A DNA stretch of 64,000 nt from positions 51,947,903-52,011,902 of the forward strand of contig CM053807.1 in assembly GCA_028671895.1 (NCBI GenBank). The letters are read 5' to 3'. Below are positions 60,040 to 64,000 of the stretch, piece after piece. Position 1 is the first letter of the stretch. Every line of letters starts with the position of its first letter. The notes under the pieces are model-generated. The model searched no databases, was not told the origin of the DNA, and saw only the letters and a program-made list of their open reading frames with translations. This DNA is from Oenanthe sinensis. Taxonomy: Eukaryota > Streptophyta > Magnoliopsida > Apiales > Apiaceae. The position numbers were made by a program, and so were the translations under genes.

Positions 60040-62409
60040 TCACAGCATGCTGTCTGCTCGAGCTGGCAATCTCCTGAAGAAATTGCTGGGAACTGAAGGT
60101 TGTTTACTTCGGAGTCTCGGGTGTCTCAGTACAAACAACCCTGTCCCCAAAATGACTATTCTGAAAGGAGTCACATAAAGAACAACGGCAGCAACAAGGC
60201 AGAAAACTATGAAAAGGCTTGTCGCTCTTGGATCCCTCCAGCTCAGCAGAGCCTGAAACCTTTCACCCTGTGTTGCCATGTCACCAATCACTGTCTGTAT
60301 TCTCCCGGCCACACTTCGTAGCCTGTCGTATCGCATCTTCGTGACATCTTGAGCCTTGGATGTAGGGAAAGTGTCAAACTCTTCATCGAGTTCATCTGGA
60401 TGAACAGCTTCTGCCCAAGAAAGTTTAATGTCCATGTGGGGTGGATGTCTTGGCCTAAACCAAAAGTTCCATATTCCAATGAGAAACATATAAAGAAAAA
60501 TTGTTGGAAGAATCAGCTCCGGGAAGCAAATTAGTATGAAAAACAGGACATGGACTAAAACTGAAGTAATGGGGTTCTTCCAGTGACAAACTTCCCCAAG
60601 CCATTTGCTCATAGATATTGCTCCAGAAAACAGTGAAACAATCCTAAAGAAGTTGGCTTTGCTTCTTCTCATGCTCCACATGTGAGAATCTATATCAAGC
60701 ATGTATTCAACAACTTCTTTTCGGAGTGGAGGCTCAGATCGAGCAAGCCTAGCTGCTACAATGTTCATTGCCTGAAATCTTAAGAAATCTAATTGGCTTA
60801 CAGTAAAAGGATGCAGGTAATGCATTTTTGGCAACAAGGGGTGCCAGTAAAGATACATCATGTTTGCTAATGACAAGCAAGTGAACCGAAAAGCTAATTG
60901 CAGCTCTCCCATCTTCTTCACCCCAGATGGTTGAAGAACTAAAAGGGGGTAAGATTGTGCATATATCCGGTCAGTTTCAAGGGTTGATAATCGGATTCTT
61001 ACCTTTCCGATTCTCGAGTCCTTTCCCGGGCCACTATCACTCCCTCCCAAGTGGCAATTGTCAAATGCACCTAAAGTGATTACAGTACATGGGTCGTAAA
61101 CCTCCCACGTGTACTGTTCATTCCATTTTGGACCAGAGCTATTGACTATAGTTCTGGTTCTTACCCATTTCTGACCATATTTTGCTACACAGTACGCATC
61201 GGTGGCTCCTCTGCCATCCACTGTCTTCATTGGAAGAAGTCCCTGTGCACTTAATATACCCACCTCAAGGATACCTATAGGCTGCTTCCATAGTTGTCGA
61301 TCAGTAGGCCGTTGATCACTAATATACATAGATGATTCATCCAGTACATGATATGCACCTTCAAGACATACTCTGAGGTGAATTCTGGTTGAAAATTTTA
61401 GTTCCATTCTTCTGTCACCTTCCAGGGCTCCGAAACCGAACTTCTCTAGATTAAACCAACGAGAATGAATAGGCCGGTGATCCAATCTCCTCTCAAAAAC
61501 GTTGAGTGGCAATTGTATCCTTCCCACAGTTTCATCTCTTGAAGGTATCTTGTTTTCAACTGTTAGCACCAACTTTTCTTCAAAAGGCTCCGCAGCCACA
61601 AAGATTAAGTCCTCATTCCAGAAAGGATTAGTTGTTTTTGTTGGACACGTGTTGGTCTTCAGTATTTGATTCCCAACTTGAGCCTTGACAAATACCTGAG
61701 GGAGTTGGCTTTTGTCTGCTGATTCTACATCACGAGCTTCAATTACATTTACTCTCAGATACCATAGTTTCGGAGAAACATACACCTTTGAGCGAGCACT
61801 AAAAACGCCATCTCCTCGAACTGTAGCAGCATCCGAATGCCATGCATCTGGGAAGGCTTCATCAGCTTGCGTTCCCATCCAAACTGCTAGCATTATTTCC
61901 CCTCTTAGCTTGTTCTCACCTCGACGATCCTCAAGTCTATACCATTGAGGTGCCAAAGGGCTGTCTGGAGGAACCCTTGTAGGCACTTCATTCATATTAA
62001 ACACAACCCTTCCTAAATAGTCATCTCTAGCCACCATATCTTTGTCTCTCACAAACACTTCAAGAACTGAAGCTTGAACCTTGTCTTTTGAGAATGCAAA
62101 TACTTGTTTCCACTCGGGGTTTGTTCTTTTTTCAAAATGCTGAGTTTTTCCTTTATAGTTTCCTAGTTTTACCTCCACATACGGGTCCGAGCTCCCCGTG
62201 ACTTGATTAGGAGGAAGATCTCTAGCTTTCACAACTCGAACATAAACATAGTACATCTGCTCAACGAGATCATAAGTGCTTGTGATTCTCTCGCTGCTTA
62301 TCCAACCTCCTCCACCACGCACACCCCCGTGTGGCCATCGTTCCCCTAGCTTAGGTTTTGTGTCCTTGAGCTTGTAGTCATCTTGGTTTGGATTTGCTTG
62401 TGATCCCAT
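60040..62409 (-). CDS. FTIP1: FTIP1-type MCTP with three C2 domains and PRT_C region
   Basis: An intronless 789-aa frame starting MGSQANPNQDDYKLKDTKP. C2 domains lie at about 52-165, 205-330 and 370-500 (GSSDPYVEVKLG; RDKDMVARDDYLG; DAYCVAKYGQKWVRTRT). The PRT_C membrane region runs from about 590 to the end, with hydrophobic stretches at about 590-655 and 730-760, ending RLPARADSML. The WPHGGVRGGGGWISSERITSTYDLVEQM block is specific to the FTIP1 branch as I recall it. FTIP1 resides on ER membranes at plasmodesmata of phloem companion cells. It interacts with FT for its export to sieve elements, promoting flowering. The gene is convergent with eL6 and opposite in orientation to the FTIP3-like paralogue at 40051-42378. 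Confidence 0.95.
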   Translation of the reverse strand: MGSQANPNQDDYKLKDTKPKLGERWPHGGVRGGGGWISSERITSTYDLVEQMYYVYVRVVKARDLPPNQVTGSSDPYVEVKLGNYKGKTQHFEKRTNPEWKQVFAFSKDKVQASVLEVFVRDKDMVARDDYLGRVVFNMNEVPTRVPPDSPLAPQWYRLEDRRGENKLRGEIMLAVWMGTQADEAFPDAWHSDAATVRGDGVFSARSKVYVSPKLWYLRVNVIEARDVESADKSQLPQVFVKAQVGNQILKTNTCPTKTTNPFWNEDLIFVAAEPFEEKLVLTVENKIPSRDETVGRIQLPLNVFERRLDHRPIHSRWFNLEKFGFGALEGDRRMELKFSTRIHLRVCLEGAYHVLDESSMYISDQRPTDRQLWKQPIGILEVGILSAQGLLPMKTVDGRGATDAYCVAKYGQKWVRTRTIVNSSGPKWNEQYTWEVYDPCTVITLGAFDNCHLGGSDSGPGKDSRIGKVRIRLSTLETDRIYAQSYPLLVLQPSGVKKMGELQLAFRFTCLSLANMMYLYWHPLLPKMHYLHPFTVSQLDFLRFQAMNIVAARLARSEPPLRKEVVEYMLDIDSHMWSMRRSKANFFRIVSLFSGAISMSKWLGEVCHWKNPITSVLVHVLFFILICFPELILPTIFLYMFLIGIWNFWFRPRHPPHMDIKLSWAEAVHPDELDEEFDTFPTSKAQDVTKMRYDRLRSVAGRIQTVIGDMATQGERFQALLSWRDPRATSLFIVFCLVAAVVLYVTPFRIVILGTGLFVLRHPRLRSKQPSVPSNFFRRLPARADSML

Positions 62410-64000
62410 TCTATCAAGTATATATAGGATTGAGATGAAGCTGTAGCTATGTTATAAACTGCAGTAGCTTGGGTTTCGAGAGGAGAACTTTAATAAACAG
62501 AGGACATATACTAATGCATTAGCATGGAGGTGAAACTCCAAAGAAGCATACTTAATTTCATCAAGTGTAAGACAGTAAGAACGACTAGACAAACATAAGA
62601 TGAAAGAAATTTACTTAAAAACAAGTATAAACTATTATGGGTCTGAAGGACATGGATAATAATTTTTGGAAGTTAGAAGAATATATGAATGATCACTTTT
62701 TTTGGCAGTAGTAATTTGATAGTTTCAGGTATACCTTTTGAGAGAAATTATGAAACTTCTGCTGGACTAGTCGCTAGGCGCTAGCTTTATGCTCATTTCA
62801 CGGAACTGAGCTGTCGGACTTTTGTAACTGTTTTCAACTTTCTTGCATTGCCTGAAGTGATAAAATCTTCATAAAGTTGACTTCTGTATTATGTAGCATT
62901 TCTTGCTGTGAGCGATGCTTGTATTGCTAGTCCAGAGCACACTAGATTGTCTAATGCATTATAGCAAATCAGCAATCAACCTAATAGTGTGCTGTTTGGA
63001 GAAGTATAAAGGCATCTGTTTTCTTTAAGCACATTAGTATAAAACTACTTGTTTGTGCTACATGCAAGTCAAAAGTATACATATACTTCCAGGGAAAAAG
63101 ATGTTTGATGCTTCCCCATTGAGATGACAAAGTTGTTCTTTTGGACATGAATATGATATTCTGTAGTACTAGTAGTATTGCTTTCAAAGATTCTGTCATC
63201 TTTTCTGGTTATCATCGCCTGTGTCGCGGAGGCCGAGTAGTAGTAGTCCATGCTGACTGACAAACCATCATGCTCCAAGGCAAAGCCAAACTTTTGGTTT
63301 CCAGTGGCAATGAGTAGTAATGTAGTAGTTTTTGTTTAATTAGGGAATCCAAGCAAGTGATAATGTATCTAAATATAGAGAGACGAGAATTTGTAGTTGT
63401 ATTTAGCTTTTGCTTTCTTTTTAAGCTCCACTCCGCTCACTTTTATAAATATATGCTTTTGTTCCTCATTATTTTTCTTTATCTTCTTCTCTAAGCTAAT
63501 TTGTTCCTCTGTCTTTAATACTGTAGATGGTTACTTATCAAAACTCAAAAGTTATTCGCCTATTAATGCATTGATATCTTGTTCTTTCTTGGATATTTCA
63601 TCTATAATCTCAAACAGTAGAGCACGAGATTTTGTGAACCATTAAATAAGAGGCTGATCATTCGAATATTAACAAACACATATTTTTAAAAGAGTTTTTT
63701 AGAATAAAAAAAACCATGTCTTTAGGACTAGAGATGCCGGCAAGGATTGTTTATATTAGAATAATTTTATAAAGTAGGAGTGAAAAATAATCAGATCAGA
63801 TATTACCGAACATATGATATGATTGAGTTTTTTACTGGATAACTTTGCATGCTTTGACAAGCTAGCAGCTATAACAGATTATCGTTTTATTATTAGTATA
63901 TAGTAGGTTATAACTCGTGCGATGCACGAGATAGTTATTATATTTAATTCATATTTTTTTTAATCTTATCTATATGATTATTATCGATTTGTATTTTATT
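62410..64000. other. FTIP1-like upstream region
   Basis: No coding gene is supported. A candidate TATA on the minus strand (TATATATAC, rc of gtatatata, near 62417) is very close to the ATG, so a more distal promoter or a 5' UTR intron is possible. Short frames at 62981-63278 and 63397-63645 have no family match. Confidence 0.45.
63916..63932. repeat. CTCGTGCGATGCACGAG hairpin, Helitron-like end
   Basis: A 17-nt near-perfect palindrome followed on its left by ATAACCTACTATAT in the inverted sense. It resembles the 3' hairpin of plant Helitrons and the related hairpin at 55107-55123. The rest of any element would lie beyond the right edge. Confidence 0.4.

Overview
The window is nuclear DNA from a flowering plant, most likely a eudicot. 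It holds intron-rich plant gene families, a miR156 target site, Ty1/copia and other LTR retrotransposons, and hAT, Mutator, Harbinger and Stowaway-type MITEs in AT-rich spacers. Species cannot be fixed from the sequence alone. An asterid is plausible but this is a guess.

Six protein-coding genes are supported. (1) The 3' part of an SPL9/SPL15-type SBP-box transcription factor (6896-7747, +), with an intact miR156 site; its first exon is not in the window. (2) A STRUBBELIG-family LRR receptor kinase closest to SRF2 (8987-14160, +, 16 exons). (3) An intronless MCTP/FTIP3-4 C2-domain protein (40051-42378, +). (4) A TGA9/TGA10-type bZIP factor (49240-53983, +, 11 exons). (5) Ribosomal protein eL6 (57276-58564, +, 4 exons). 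(6) An intronless FTIP1-type MCTP (60040-62409, -). No tRNA, rRNA or CRISPR was seen.

The rest is mostly transposable elements. A decayed copia element missing its 5' end fills 37-4980 and lies upstream of the SPL splice acceptor. Between SRF2 and FTIP3 is a roughly 25 kb repeat island with four main parts: a 737-bp hAT element with perfect 8-bp target duplication; a Mutator-like element; a Sirevirus-type copia element (17756-27793, -) attached to a second LTR copy that sits, as a perfect solo LTR, inside a separate hAT element; and a degenerate ~100-bp repeat array split by a 3.2-kb solo LTR with TSD TATAA. Two identical 251-bp Stowaway MITEs in opposite orientation flank the TGA gene.

Functionally, SPL9/15 (age pathway), FTIP1 (florigen transport), TGA9/10 (anther development) and SRF2/FTIP3 (cell-surface or plasmodesmal signalling) do not form an operon-like unit. 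Their order does look like an old conserved neighbourhood: from memory, SRF2-TGA10-FTIP1 are near neighbours on Arabidopsis chromosome 5 and FTIP3-SPL15 are near neighbours on chromosome 3. The most unusual structure is the chimeric Sirevirus/solo-LTR arrangement at 17512-30089, which is either an ectopic recombination product or an assembly artefact.
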